From positions 487,501 to 551,500 of the forward strand of contig JANCRA010000066.1 in assembly GCA_024362935.1 (NCBI GenBank): a DNA stretch of 64,000 nt, read 5' to 3'. The translations under genes and the position numbers were made by a program. The DNA is from Setophaga petechia (Eukaryota; Chordata; Aves; Passeriformes; Parulidae). The notes below the pieces were generated by a model. The model did no database searches. It saw only the letters and a program-made list of their open reading frames with translations, and had not been told where the DNA came from. Every line of letters starts with the position of its first letter. The stretch's first letter is position 1. Positions 11,030 through 22,391 of the stretch are shown piece after piece.

Positions 11030-12018
11030 GGGCACTCACTGAGTGAGTGAGGAGCACATCCAGGCTGGCTGGGGGCACTCACTGAGTGAGGAGCACACCC
11101 AGGCTGGCTGGTGGCACTGAATGAGGAGCACATCCAGGTTGGATGAGGCACTGAGTGAGGAGCACACCCAGCCTGGCTGGGGGCACTCACTGAGTGAGGA
11201 GCACACCCAGGCTGGCTGGTAGCACTGAGTGAGGAGCACATCCAGGCTGGCTGGTAGCACTGAGTGAGGAGCACATCCAGGCTGGATGGTGGCACTGAGT
11301 GAGTGAGGAGCACATCCAGGCTGGCTGGTGGCAATGAGTGAGGAGCACAGCCAGGCTGGATGGTGGCACTGAGTGAGGAGCATACCCAGGCTGGATGGTG
11401 GCACTGAGTGAGTGAGGCGCACACCCAGCCTGGATGGTGGCACTGAGTGAGGAGCACACCCAGGCTGGATGAGGCACTGAGTGAGGAGCACACCCAGCCT
11501 GGATGGTGGCACTGAGTGAGGAGCACACCCAGGCTGGATGAGGCACTGAGTGAGGAGCACACCCAGGCTGGATGAGGCACTGAGTGAGGAGCACACCCAG
11601 GCTGGATGAGGCACTGAGTGAGGAGCACACCCAGCCTGGATGGTGGCACTGAGTGAGGAGCACACTCAGGCTGGATGAGGCACTGAGTGAGGAGCACACC
11701 CAGGCTGGCTGGGGGCACTCACTGAGTGAGTGAGGAGCACACCCAGGCTGGATGAGGCACTGAGTGAGGAGCACATCCAGGCTGGCTGGTGGCACTGAGT
11801 GAGGAGCACATCCAGGCTGGATGGTGGCACTGAGTGAGGAGCACATCCAGGCTGGATGGTGGCACTGAGTGAGGAGCACATCCAGGCTGGATGAGGCACT
11901 GAGTGAGGAGCACATCCAGGCTGGATGAGGCACTGAGTGAGGAGCACATCCAGGCTGGATGAGGCACTGAGTGAGGAGCACATCCAGGCTGGATGAGGCA
12001 CTGAGTGAGGAGCACATC
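11030..12018. repeat. Minisatellite, ~34-37-bp unit, about 28 copies
   Basis: Units consist of CACTGAGTGAGGAGCACA, CCAGGCTGG and ATGAGG or CTGGTGG. Two subtypes (ATGAGG and CTGGTGG/ATGGTGG) alternate irregularly, and some units carry a duplicated GAGT. The array is almost a kilobase and very homogeneous. Minus-strand frames of 150-290 codons reflect the stop-free unit. Confidence 0.95.
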
Positions 12019-12294
12019 TGCACACAGCAGAGCTGCTCCCTGCCAAGCCGTTGCACTGCAGGACCACTCTCATCTGTCTCTCTTTAACAGGAACAAATGG
12101 AAATGAGCGAATCAATTAACACAGCACATTAGCAAAATGTCAGAGCCTCCCCATTGCACTTAACCCTTCCCTCAGCACAAGCTGAAGCAGCAGCGGGGTC
12201 ACCCCAGCCCCATCCTGGCTGCAGCCAGCAGAACCTGCCCCCATCTGCCCAGGGAGCAGAGCCTGGGGCTGGGAGGGCAGCTGGGACCCCTCCC
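12019..12294. other. AT-richer non-repetitive island
   Basis: Single-copy-looking segment with AATGAGCGAATCAATTAACA and ACATTAGCAAAATG words near 12100-12140. It resembles a conserved non-coding element in composition; conservation is not visible here. Confidence 0.3.
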
Positions 12295-12502
12295 TGGGGA
12301 TGGAATTTAAAAATGGATGTGTTTAAGGAAAGAGTGGCTGTGGCCATGGTGAGTGACTCAGTGCCATGGTTCAGTTGTTGAGGAGGTGTTGTTGAGGAGA
12401 TGTTGGGTCATAGGTTTGATGAGGAGGTGTTGGGTCATAGGTTGGACTTGATGATCTCCAAGGTGCTTCCCAGCCTATTTCATTCTGGGATTCTGGGAGT
12501 GG
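12295..12502 (+). mobile_element. CR1 LINE 3' fragment
   Basis: TGGATGTGTTTAAGGAAAGA followed by GGTTGGACTTGATGATCTCC and a TTCATTCTGGGATTCTGGG tail is the standard avian CR1 3' end. A GAGGTGTTG word is duplicated inside it. Confidence 0.85.
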
Positions 12503-13192
12503 GAGCTGTGGGACACAGCACAGCTGCATTTCAGCTCCTGCAGACCCTCCTGGCTGTGGACAGGAGCTGGCAGCACATTTCCCCTGGAGCAGGGACATGT
12601 CTTAGTGCCAGCTCCTTCATGTCCCCATGAAGCATGACTGGAGCAGCCCCAGTGAGGGATTGATGTGGCCAAGGTCCCCACCTGCACAGCACCTGTGGGT
12701 GCAGAATGGAGGAGAGGGGCTGGCCCAGCCCACCTGGGAGCTGGGCCTGTCTGCTGGCATGGATCTCACAGCTGGGACCCCCGTGCCACCGTGGGACACG
12801 AGGTGACAGCCTCAGAAGGTCCCTTGTCCCTGCACAGCAACCCTGGCACACGTGTGAGCCACAGGAGCACCGAGCCCTCTCCTCCTGTGTGCCAGTAAGT
12901 GCCACAGGCAACAGGAGAGCTGCTCTAAGACATAATAAACCCTCATCAGCTAATTAATAATTAGAGACACTTGTGCCTGAAAGCCTGGCTCCAGTGGTGG
13001 GATGATGCACCTCAGCTCTCCTGCCAGGCACAGCCAGCACATGTCCAGAGCAGGCAGGATCTCAGGGCTGGCATGGCCACAGGCTGCAGGACAGAGCTCA
13101 CAGTTTCCACTCTCAGCCACAGTGGCCACAACACTCCTGGTTCTCTCAGCCCCTGTTTAGGGACAAACCCCCTGTGCCAGGGCCTGGGTGTC
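12503..13192. other. Non-coding stretch with a TAATTA cluster
   Basis: GC-rich except around 12935-12970, where GCTAATTAATAATTAGAG gives overlapping homeodomain-type TAATTA cores. No exon supported. Confidence 0.35.
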
Positions 13193-13460
13193 TGTCTGGG
13201 TTTGAACAGCCAGGTGTCTGCTAAGGAGGGCAGGAACCTCCCTTGAAATAGAGAATGTAACCGCCCTCCCTCTGAATGATTGTAATTTTGAGATTAGGGG
13301 GCTCTCAGGCAAATATATGGGAGTAGGAATAACAGCTCTTTATTAGGAAAATTAAAAATACAAATGCAATAGAACAAACAAAGCCCTGCCAGAGTGAGAG
13401 CAGGCCCTGGCACGCTGTGGGTCAGGGGGTGGCACAGCCCCATGCCAGGGGGGCTGGGTG
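13193..13460 (+). mobile_element. LTR family F fragment, left arm of an inverted pair
   Basis: Starts TGTCTGGGTTTGAACAGCC and continues with GGGGGCTCTCAGGCAAATAT. It is the reverse complement of 13850-14112 with scattered mismatches. Together they form an inverted repeat with arms of roughly 265 bp. A third copy of the family ends at 39607. Confidence 0.72.
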
Positions 13461-14112
13461 TGTGTTCTGTGCCCCCTGTCAGAGCTGGGGCAGCTCTCTG
13501 CTGTTCTTGGGGCAGTTTTCTTGATCTCTGCCACAGCCAATCCTCCCTGCAGGAGATCTCTGCTGTCCATGGCCACTGAGTGTCCCTGCAGGGCTGATCC
13601 AATTCCAGCATCCCATGGGGAGATGCTGCGCCCAGGGCAGGAGCCAAGCATTCCTACCTGGATCCAAGCTGAGCCTGGCACAGCACAGCAGCCTTTGCCC
13701 CCTGCATTGCCAGAGGAGCAGCTTTCTGCTGCCCTGCATGGCCAGAGGGAGCCCAGGCCCATCTGCAGCAGCCCTGGAGCTGCAGAGGAAAACTCCCCCC
13801 TTGTGCAGGATCCCTGCTCCAGCAGAACCACAGCTGGCACTGCAGGAGGGCTGAGCCCCCCTGGCATGGGGCTGTGCCACCCCCTGACCCACAGCGTGCC
13901 AGGGCCTGCTCGCACTCTGCCAGGGCTTTGTACTATTGCATTTGTATTTTTAATTTTCCTACTGAAGAACTGTTATTCCTGCTCCCCTATATTTGCCTGA
14001 GAGCCCCTTAATTTCACAATTATAATAATTCAGAGGGGAGGGGTTTGCATTTTCCATTTCAGGGGAGGCTCCTGCCTTCCTTACCTGACACTTGGCTGTT
14101 CAAACCACAACA
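13461..14112 (-). mobile_element. LTR family F, minus orientation, right arm of the pair
   Basis: Read on the minus strand it starts TGTTGTGGTTTGAACAGCC at 14112 and runs through the same blocks as the 38.9-39.6 kb copy, including CCAGGTAGGAATGCTTGGCT and CTGGAGCAGGGATCCTG. Its first ~265 bp pair with the left arm. The junction near 13460 is where the two opposed copies meet. Confidence 0.65.
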
Positions 14113-14789
14113 CAAGGCAAAGAGGAACTCCAAGAAGTCAACACAGGGGTTCTGAATGCCTGGGACACCTCCCCAGCTCTGTGCCCCCATCTCCCCTCTG
14201 TCACCACCCCTGCCAGGGTCACACAGGCAGTCCTTTAGCCAGGGCTGGATCAAGCCAGCTCCTTTCATGTTTATTTTCCCTGCTTTTATTCCTGCTCCAG
14301 ACATGCCCCTCAGACAGTGCTGGTTGTGTCCCATGGTGCTCACAGCGACCCTTTGAAAGCCAAGGGGATCCCTCCTGAGCAGAGCAATCCCACCAGCCAA
14401 ATTCCTGCATTGTGCTGCGGGGTGATTACCCACCCCAACAGCCTCTAATCCATGGATGGGCTCCCACAGGAGCAGCTCCCTGCTGCATACAAATCCCACT
14501 GATTGTGGAGGCATCACCTCGATTAGGGGACGTGGCCCTGACAGCTCAGGGCACTTTGTGTCCGAGGCTCCCCGGCCCCCAGAGCAGGGGGTGAGAACAG
14601 TGAGGGGGCTGAGCAATCTCTGCTGTGAATTAATGATGGCCTCAGTGCCTGTGGGCTCTCCCAGCTGCAGATTGCCAGGCGGGGTGGGCACGGAGCTGAG
14701 CTCAGCCATGCTCCAGGATGGAGCCTGTGCCCAGTCCCTTCCTGCTCTGGGAGTCTGTCCTGGGGGCGTGGGGATCTTTAGCTCCTCAC
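14113..14789. other. Unassigned non-coding stretch
   Basis: GC-rich, single-copy-looking. No domain in any frame, no recognised repeat. Confidence 0.4.
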
Positions 14790-15374
14790 AGTGACCCCGA
14801 GATGTGTTAGAAAGTCTCTTTTCCCAGCCTGGCACTTGAAGAAGGAGTCAGAGCTCTTCATTTCTCGGTCTCAAGGTTGTTTATTGTTTCTTATCTATAA
14901 AATTCTTTCACCTGTCCTGTCGAGGTCCTCTCAGTGCAACAGTCAGAGGCACTCTGCCTGCCCCCAGGGTGGTGTTATCTTTTTATACTAAAAACTACAT
15001 GTACAATGTTTACAATAACTTCCCAATACCCATCACCTGTGTTAGACAGTGAGCTTCTACTCTAAACCAATCCCAAAGTGCCACCAATTACAGCAGAAGA
15101 TGGAGGCCAAGAAGAAGAAAGAGAAAAGCTGAACACACCCAGATCCCTCCATCTTGCCTCCTGAACCCCCATACCAAAAACCCCAAAATCTACTTTTCCA
15201 CCCCGTAATAACTTCACTATTATTCTACCTAAACTGTTGTAGCTTGCTGATCTTCATATAAAGTTAGTCATTTGCTCCACAAGTCATAATCAAAACCACA
15301 AGTGTTCTAAGCTCCATGCCAGAGCTTCTGAGCCCCCTAACAAAAGTCTCAGCCATCCTAAACAGCCAAAAAAA
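14790..15374 (-). mobile_element. LTR, family B
   Basis: Third copy of family B: GATGTGTTAGAAAGTCTCTT at the low-coordinate end, shared TATA (TTTTTATACT on plus) and the GTGAGCTTCTACTCTAAACC block. Its outer end is degenerate (CCTAAACAGCCAAAAAAA) and abuts the LTR at 15375, so the second element may have inserted at this edge. Confidence 0.7.
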
Positions 15375-16027
15375 TGTTGGTTCTAAAGGGGGGGTGGGAT
15401 TTTATGGTGCTTGTATCCCCATTTTGTCTGTTTAACCCAGAATTAAGTTTTGCACCTTTAGGACTCATTCTGAGAACAAAGGGGGGCAGAAGAAGCACAC
15501 AGTTTGTTTTCAGAAACTGCATTTACCCCTCCACATTCCTGCTCCTGTGTTCTCTGCAGCACAGACAGACAGAGGGGCAGAGCTCTCCTTTGCTTTTAGT
15601 TAATTTTATCTAGCTGAGGCAGAGAAGTTCTCTGGACTGAGGCACTGAAGTTCCCTCTTTTTTTCTTTTTCTTGGACCTCTTTAAACCTGCTCTGGACTG
15701 AACACCCAGCAGAGCACTGGCAGCTCTCACCTACAGCCCACCAGGCTGGGCCAGGGCTGTGGCATTTCCAGTGAGTGAGCAGAGCTACAGCCCACAGAGG
15801 GATGTCCTGAGTTTGTCATCTCTTTTGGAGCCTCAAGAGGTTTTATCGCTCAATATTGTTCATTTTTTGTGCTGCTGAATGATTTACCTGTTAAATAAAC
15901 AAATTTTTTCCACTTTTCTCCAAGGAAATCTTTCTCCCAAACCAGCTGGGGGAGGAGCTGCTTGAATTTGCTTTCTAGAGAAATCTCTTTGGAGTTTTTT
16001 CTCCCAAAATTGCCCTAAACCAGGACA
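15375..16027 (-). mobile_element. LTR, family E
   Basis: Plus-strand ends are TGTTGGTTCTAAAGG and CTAAACCAGGACA, so read on the minus strand it begins TGTCCTGGTTTAGGGC, a start I recognise from common passerine LTRs. Length about 653 bp. The second copy, at 29156-30110 on the plus strand, confirms the block order (CAGCTGGTTTGGGA, GTTTATT, AGATGACAAA). Confidence 0.75.
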
Positions 16028-16084
16028 AACACTCTGTGTGTGACTCGGTGGGGACATCTGTAATGTGTGCCCTGCTGGCAGTGC

Positions 16085-16478
16085 CAGGGGGATGTCAGGG
16101 TTGGGGGATGCCAGGGCTGGGGCTGCCAGGGCTGGGGATGCCAGGGCTGGGGCTGCCAGGGCTGAGGATGCCAGGGCTGGGGCTGCCAGGGCTGGGGCTG
16201 CTCTGCAGGGTCTGTCACGCCTGGAGGATGTCAGGGTTGGGGGATGTCAGGGCTGAGGGATGCCAGGGTTGGGGGATGCCAGGGCTGGGGGATGCCAGGG
16301 CTGGGGCTGCTTTGCAGGGGCTGCCAGGGCTGGGGATGCCAGGGTTGGGGGATGGCAGGGGTGGGGGTCTCAGGGCTGGGGCTGCTCTGCAGGGTCTGTC
16401 ACGCCTGGAGGATGTCAGGGTTGGGGGATGCCAGGGCTGAGGGATGTCAGGGTTGGGGGATGCCATGCTCCACGGGCA
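16085..16478. repeat. Minisatellite of GGGATGCCAGGGCTG-type units with higher-order period
   Basis: Units of 15-19 bp (GGGGATGCCAGGGCT, GGGGCTGCCAGGGCT). A longer block containing GCTCTGCAGGGTCTGTCACG occurs twice, near 16199 and 16383, giving a ~184-bp higher-order period. Confidence 0.9.
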
Positions 16479-16713
16479 TGGCACGGCCCTGGCTGTGCTG
16501 ACTGACGTGTCAGACAGCCGAGCTGTGTGAGAGCTGGCACCGAGCTGTGTGCCAACCCCATCCCTGCATCCTGCTCCTCCTGCCCTGCAGCTCCTGGGCA
16601 CGCTGGCACAGGAGCAGGGAGGGGAGCTGAGGGTTCCTAAAGCTCCCCTTGTGAGCTCCTGCTGCACCCCGGGGTCTGCAAAGAGCCCAGCAGAGCCAAG
16701 CTGAGAGCAGGGC

Positions 16714-17315
16714 TGTGGTTGTGTTTGCAGGGGTACCAGGATGAGGGAAGAGATGAGAATCTTGACTCCATGTTTCAGAAGGCTGATATATTATATATTA
16801 TATTATATTATATTATATTATATTATATTATACTATATTATATTAATTATATATATTATATTATATTATATTATATATTATATTTATTATATTTATTATA
16901 TTATATTATATTTATTATATTATATTAATTATATTATATTATATTTTACATTATATTACATTATATTACATTATATTATTATATTATATTATATTATATC
17001 ATATCATATATCATATCATACGAAAATTATATACTAAAACTATACTAAAAGGATAGAAGAAAGGATTTCATCAGAAGGTTTGCAAGGAATGAAAAGGAAT
17101 GATAATAAAATCTTGTGAATGACCAGAGTCCCAACACAGCTGGACCTGTGGTTGGTCATCAAGTAGAAACAACTCACATGGACAAATCAAAGATGCACCT
17201 GTTGCATTCCACAGCAGCAGATAATTATTGTTTTTCTTTTCCTCTGAGGCTTCTCAGCTTCTCAGGAGAAAAAATCCTGTTAAAAGGATTTGACATAAAA
17301 TATATCTGTGATACA
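16714..17315 (-). mobile_element. LTR, family D, with an expanded TATTA tract
   Basis: Plus-strand blocks AGATGAGAATC, CCATGTTTCAGAAGGCTGAT, AACTATACTAAAAGGATAG and GCACCTGTTGCATTCCACAG match the copies at 24491, 29303 and 50841. In sense (minus) orientation the AATAAATCAGCC-type signal lies near the 3' end. The short AT stretch of the sister copies is here about 250 bp long (16786-17036). Confidence 0.78.
16786..17036. repeat. TATTA-type microsatellite within an LTR
   Basis: Nearly pure A/T tract built from TATTA pentamers with ATTATA variants. The flanks on both sides belong to LTR family D, so the tract grew inside that element. Confidence 0.9.
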
Positions 17316-17327
17316 GGGTTGAGACAG

Positions 17328-17625
17328 AACCACAAAATTCCCAGAATCACTGGGTTGGAAGAGACCTTCCAGACCATCAAGTCCAACCCAGCCCCAACTC
17401 CTCAACTCAACCCTGGCACCCAGTGCCACATCCAGGCTTTGTTAAACACCCCCAGGGATGGGGACTGCACCACCTCCCTGGGCAGAACATTCCAGAACTT
17501 TATCACCTTTTCTGTGAAGACTTTTTTCTTAATTTCAGACCTGTATCTCCCTTGGTGCAGCTTGAGACTGTGGCCACTGGACACCAGGGTCTCCAAGCTG
17601 AGACCAGGGTCAAGCTGGCCACTGG
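17328..17625 (-). mobile_element. CR1 LINE 3' fragment
   Basis: Minus-strand CR1: plus-strand CCCAGAATCACTGGGTTGGA, then AACACCCCCAGGGATGGGGA and GCAGAACATTCCAGAACTTT. It is a reverse-complement relative of the 3241 copy, 5'-truncated. Confidence 0.85.
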
Positions 17626-18086
17626 GCTCTGTGCCTTGGATCCATCAAACAGCCAGGCTGAGCAAACCTGGGCTCCATGTTTTAAACCACAGCAGCTTTT
17701 GGGGGTCTGGCCTCCTCTCCCAGTGAGCCTGAGATGCCCACAGGCCTCTGCCACTTTTGGGCAGCATGAGGAGATGAGGAAATTCAGCAGCCCTGCAGAT
17801 CTCAGTGTTTCCCCATGGCTGCAGGGCTGTCCCTGCCCCTGCAGGGTCCTGGCCTGCCCCTCCTGCTGTGTCCTCATGGCAGAGACCTCCCAGACACAGC
17901 CAGAAGGGGCAGATAAAGGCAGGAGAGGGATGGGGCCATGAGAATCAGTCCCACAGGGTGTGTGGTGGGCTGGCTGGTGGCTCCAGCTGATATCCTGTTG
18001 ATTTGGGGCAGCCAAGCCCATCCAGGACAAATGGAGCACTGCTGGGAGCAGGGGGACAGCACTGACTGCTCAGCCCAGTGTTACCT
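17626..18086. other. Unassigned non-coding stretch
   Basis: GC-rich; no repeat family or exon recognised. Confidence 0.4.
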
Positions 18087-18732
18087 TGTTGGGGAAGGTG
18101 AAACAGGAAAGCCTTATAAATATGATTGCCTGGCAAAAGATTTTGAGAATATGGAAACTCTAAGCCAGACTGAAATGAAAGCAAGCTTTGAGATCCCTCA
18201 GTTACTGAACAACTGGAAAACAATGGCATGGCCAGCTGAAGGTGATCCCCTTTGGATCAAACAATTCCCTCTGCTTGCAGACAGGCCCAAGGCTCAGAGC
18301 AGACCCTGCTGGCTTGGCAGAAGGGCCCAAAGAGGAGTTTGTAGGGTTTAAAATGTAACCCAGTGTGGGAATGTAATGATTCTTCTAGGCTGTATGGAAA
18401 TGCTGTAGGATTTGTATCTTCTATGAGATTGGTTAGTGAGAATCAGAATATGCAGCACAGAAGATTTATGGTATTGTAATGGGATCTTCGCTCTCTTAGC
18501 TCTTGCCTTTTACTCTCTTACCCCTTTTACTCTCTTAGCTTTTGCTCTCTTGCTCTCTCTCTCTCATCCTCTCTCCCCTCTCTTCTCTGGGCCCTGCTCT
18601 GAGCTGTGGCTGGCAGCTCCCAGCAGGGCCCTGCACCCAGGCCCTTTGCAATAACCCACAAGTTCCCAGCCCTGGCTGCAGAGATCTCTGCTCTCTGTCC
18701 ATCCTGCCCCTGCTACCCCCTGAGCTCCTACA
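18087..18732 (+). mobile_element. Solo LTR, family A, complete, with target duplication
   Basis: A 646-bp element from TGTTGGGGAAGGTG to GAGCTCCTACA. Hexamers TTACCT (18081-18086) and TCACCT (18733-18738) flank it and match at five of six positions. A 6-bp duplication is typical of ERVK-like (class II) elements. This is the best-bounded family A copy and can serve as the reference for the others. Confidence 0.85.
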
Positions 18733-19490
18733 TCACCTCAGGGGGAGTCCCAGCCCCAGCCCAGCAGGAGATGGGCTTTGGGGAGATGTGCTCTCCCTGC
18801 AGACTCTCCTCTCCCAGCTCAGGGGCAGTGCTGGTGCTGCTGGCCCCACTGTGGGTGCTGTGGGTGCAGGATGTCACTCTGGCTCCCCAGGCTGGCACTG
18901 GGACACTCCCCAGGGTGAGCCCCTCTCCCAGGGAAGGATGAGCCCAAGTTCACAGCTCCCCCACAAGCTGCATCTGCTGCCTCTCATGGCTGACACACAT
19001 CCCCATCCACTCAGACTAGAAATTTATGTAAATTTGTACATATTTCTCTGCATCTCTGGTACAGTTACAGTCGTGTTTGCAGGGCTGCAGCCCTCCAGGG
19101 GGGTTAAGGAGGGCAGTCCAGGCAGCCCCTGCACCCTGGCCAGCAGAGCAGCTGCCTACAAAGCAGTGGATGTCTGTCCAGCAGTCTGTCCTTCCATCCA
19201 CCCTCTGCAGCATCCCCCAGTGCAATGATCAGACACAGCCCCACTGGGACCTGTGCTCTGCAAGAGATGATGCACAACTTTCTATTAAAAAAAAACAAGC
19301 AAAAAAAAACCATAAAAACCACATGGTAAGATCCTTCCTTCCAAGCATGTTCACAATCCTTGAAGAATCTCTTTCTCCATTCATATTTTTAATCTCTCCA
19401 TCTCTCCATCTCTCCCTCCTTCCCCCCTGCCTCCAGTGCCTCACCCCAGCTCTCTCCCAGAGCCTCCCCCACGCAGTTCAGCTGTAGGGA
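18733..19490. other. Unassigned non-coding stretch
   Basis: Contains an A-rich segment (19285-19320) and a CTCTCCAT run (about 19390-19420). No gene recognised. Confidence 0.4.
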
Positions 19491-19760
19491 GCCATCTGTT
19501 TGTCTGTCTCTGCAGCCATCTGGGTGTCTGCCTGCAGTGTTTGCTGTGTCTCCAAAGCATATACAGCCTGCATCTATAGGTCTAGCAAGTCCCTCTCTCT
19601 AAGCTGCGTTCTGTGGGCTTCATTAACATGCAAATTAGCGAGCTCTGACTGGCTCACTTAGCTGCTGCTTCTCTTAGACAGCCATGCAACAATGCAAATA
19701 CTAATGAGGCTCTGGAAATGGCACTTTGCTCCGGAGCTGAGCAAGCCTGCACTCGGAGCA
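19491..19760. promoter_or_regulatory. Candidate regulatory island with two octamer motifs
   Basis: Non-repetitive, AT-richer than its surroundings. It carries two exact octamers, ATGCAAAT at 19628-19635 and 19692-19699, plus CATTAAC and CTAATGAGG homeodomain-type cores. The octamer is the POU-family consensus. Enhancer activity is inferred from motif clustering only. Confidence 0.35.
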
Positions 19761-20159
19761 GGCAGTGGCAGTTCCAGGCGTGCCAGCCACGAGCACACCT
19801 GCAGGAGGACTCGGGACAGAAGGGATGGGTGATGGATGGGTGATGGATGGGTGATTAGGGGCACCCATGCGGAAAACAGGCGAGAATTCCCGCTCTGATG
19901 GAGATGCCAGCACTCCCAGCCTCGGGATCCTTGGCTCCACAATCCCTTTGTCCTCGTTGCCAGTGCTCTGGAGCCAGGCGGCCCCGGGATCCCCCAGCAC
20001 GGCAGCTGGCCTGGATCCACGCTGGGCAGGGCTGTGTCCCCACACCAGCGTGCTGGGCTCGACATTCAGCCTCTGCTGGGCTTGACAGCCCCGAGGGACC
20101 CGGGCACACACACAGGGCTGCTGCCCACAGCCCCCAGAGCCACCTCCCAGCATGGAGGG
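19761..20159. other. Unassigned stretch with a short decamer repeat
   Basis: Three GGGTGATGGAT units at about 19824-19855; otherwise GC-rich single-copy-looking sequence. Confidence 0.45.
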
Positions 20160-21560
20160 GATGGAGGAGCTCAGGGACAGGCCCTGCATGGGGCTCAGGG
20201 ACAGGACAGACCCTGCACGGGAATTGGGGACAGGACAGACCCTCCATGGGGCTCCAGGACAGACCCTTCATGGGGCTCAAGGACAGGACAGACCCTCCAT
20301 GAGGCTTGGGGACAGATCCACCATGGGAATTGGGGACAGACCGTCCACAGGACTCAGGGACAGACCCTGCATGGGGCTCAGGGACAGGACAGACCCTGTA
20401 AGGGAATTTGGGACAGGACAGACCATGCATGGGGCTCGGGGACAGGACAGACCCTCCATGGGGCTTGGGGACAGATCCACCATGGGAATTGGGGACAGAC
20501 CCTCCACAGGGCTCAGGGACAGACCCTGCATGGGGCCTGGGGACAGGACAGACCCTCCAGTATTGGGGACAGACCCTGCATGGGGCTTGGGGACAGGACA
20601 GACTCTCCATGGGGATCAGGGACAGACCCTGCATGGGGCTCAGGGACAGGACAGACCCTGTAAGGGAATTAGGGACAGGACAGACCATGCATGGGAACAG
20701 GACAGACCCTGCATGGGGCTCGGGGACAGGACAGACCCTCCATGGGGCTTGGGGACAGGACAGACCCTGCATGGGAATTGGGGACAGGACAGACCATGCA
20801 TGGGAACAGGACAGACCCTGTATGGGAATTAGGGACAGGACAGACCCTGCATGGGGCTCGGGGACAGACCCTCCATGGGACTTGGGGACAGATCCACCAT
20901 GGGAATTGGGGACAGAACAGACCTTCCATGAGGCTTGGGGACAGACCCTCCGTGAGTATCAGGGAGAGGACAGACCCTGCATGGGGCTCCAGGACAGACC
21001 CTTCATGGGGCTCCAGGACAGACCCTTCATGGGGCTCAAGGACAGGACAGACCCTCCATGGGGCTTGGGGACAGATCCACCATGGGAATTGGGGACAGAC
21101 CCTCCACAGGGCTCAGGGACAGACCCTGCATGGGGCTCAGGGACAGGACAGACCCTCCAGTATTGGGGACAGACCCTGCATGGGGCTTGGGGACAGGACA
21201 GACCCTCCATGGGGATTGGGGATGACCCTCCACAGGGCTCAGGAACAGGACAAACCCTCCATGGGGATCAGGGACAGACCCTCCATGGGGCTTGGGCACA
21301 GACCCTGCATGGGGACTGGGGACAGGACAGACCCTCGTGGGGCTTGGGGACAGGACAGACCCTCTATGGGGCTCAGGGGACAGACCCTCCATGAGTTTTG
21401 GGGACAGGACAGACCCTCCAGGGGACTTGGGGACAGGCCCTCCATGGGAATTGGGGACAGAGACTCCACAGGGCTTGGGAACAGACCCTCCATGGGGCTC
21501 AGGGACAGAACCCCCCATAGGGATCAGGGACAGGACAGACCCTCCAGGGGTCTCGGGAGC
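20160..21560. repeat. Minisatellite, ~35-bp unit, ~40 copies, with higher-order repeats
   Basis: Units are built from GGACAGGACAGACCCT, CCATGGGGCT or GCATGGGGCT and TGGGGACAG or CAGGGACAG. A multi-unit block including GATCCACCATGGGAATTGGG and CCTCCAGTATTGGGGACAGA occurs near 20470-20610 and again near 21070-21210, a spacing of about 600 bp. Frames of 200-330 codons here (PCMGL, DRTDP-type peptides) are repeat artefacts. Confidence 0.95.
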
Positions 21561-22009
21561 TGCTCCTGCCTCCTGGCCCCTGGCTGAGAGCTGTGCCAGC
21601 CCCTGGGCTCTCCTGCTCTGCTCCCTGCAGGCACAGAACAGGAGTCTGGGTCGCCATGGAGGAAGTTCTCTGTTACTCTTCAGCTCCATCACCTCCTCTA
21701 ATGATAATTCAACCATACACCTCCTTGTAAAACACCGGCGATGATCAAACGCCGTGCAGCGAGATGAAGGCGCCTCATCTTAGGAACCCAGCTTCCCTAT
21801 TCCTTTTTATCCTGGAGATAAAATAAAGAACCATTTGCTCTGGCTGCTGCTGCTGTCTCCTGCCTCTCCTCACCCACGCTGCTCCCATCCCCTGGGAGGA
21901 GCAGGGAGAGCCCTGGATGCTGCTGCACCCCAGCCCTGTGCATCCCCCTGATGCTGGCACGGGAGGAGCACAGACAGCTCCTGTGGGCACAGTGAGCCCC
22001 AGGGGAGCA
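21561..22009. other. Non-coding stretch
   Basis: Single-copy-looking sequence. The segment at 21640-21800, with TGATAATTCAACC and ATGATCAAACGCCGTGC, is AT-richer and could be a regulatory island. Confidence 0.35.
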
Positions 22010-22391
22010 CAGAATGAGAATTTTCTCAGCTGGAACAACCCCTAAGGATCAGCCAGTGCAGCCCCAAACCTTCCCCCAACACCCCCACCCTGGCCATCCC
22101 TGCAGCGCTGCCCAAATTTCTCCCCCATCCTTCATCTCCCCCACCCCTCACTCTCACACAATCATGGAATGTGCTGAGCTGGAAGGGACCCCCAGGGATG
22201 ATCAATGCCAAAGCCAAAGCCTGCCCAGAGCCCCCAGCAAGCCCAGCCTGGGCATCCCTGGAGCTCTGGCAGCCTCGGGGCCGTGCCCATTCCCTGGGCA
22301 GCCTGGGCAGTGCCAGCACCCTCTGGGGGAAGAGCCTTGCCCTGATCTCTGGCCCAAATCTCCCCAACACAGTTTCAAGGATGTCCCAGGA
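22010..22391 (-). mobile_element. Composite CR1 fragment (copy 1 of 3)
   Basis: Minus-strand CR1-type sequence with two 3'-end-like blocks in tandem: a first around 22018-22080, then ACAATCATGGAATGTGCTGA and GGAAGGGACCCCCAGGGATG from 22158. The same composite, including the linker CTTCATCTCCCCCA, occurs at 24868-25165 and, inverted, at 62325-62660. Confidence 0.75.
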
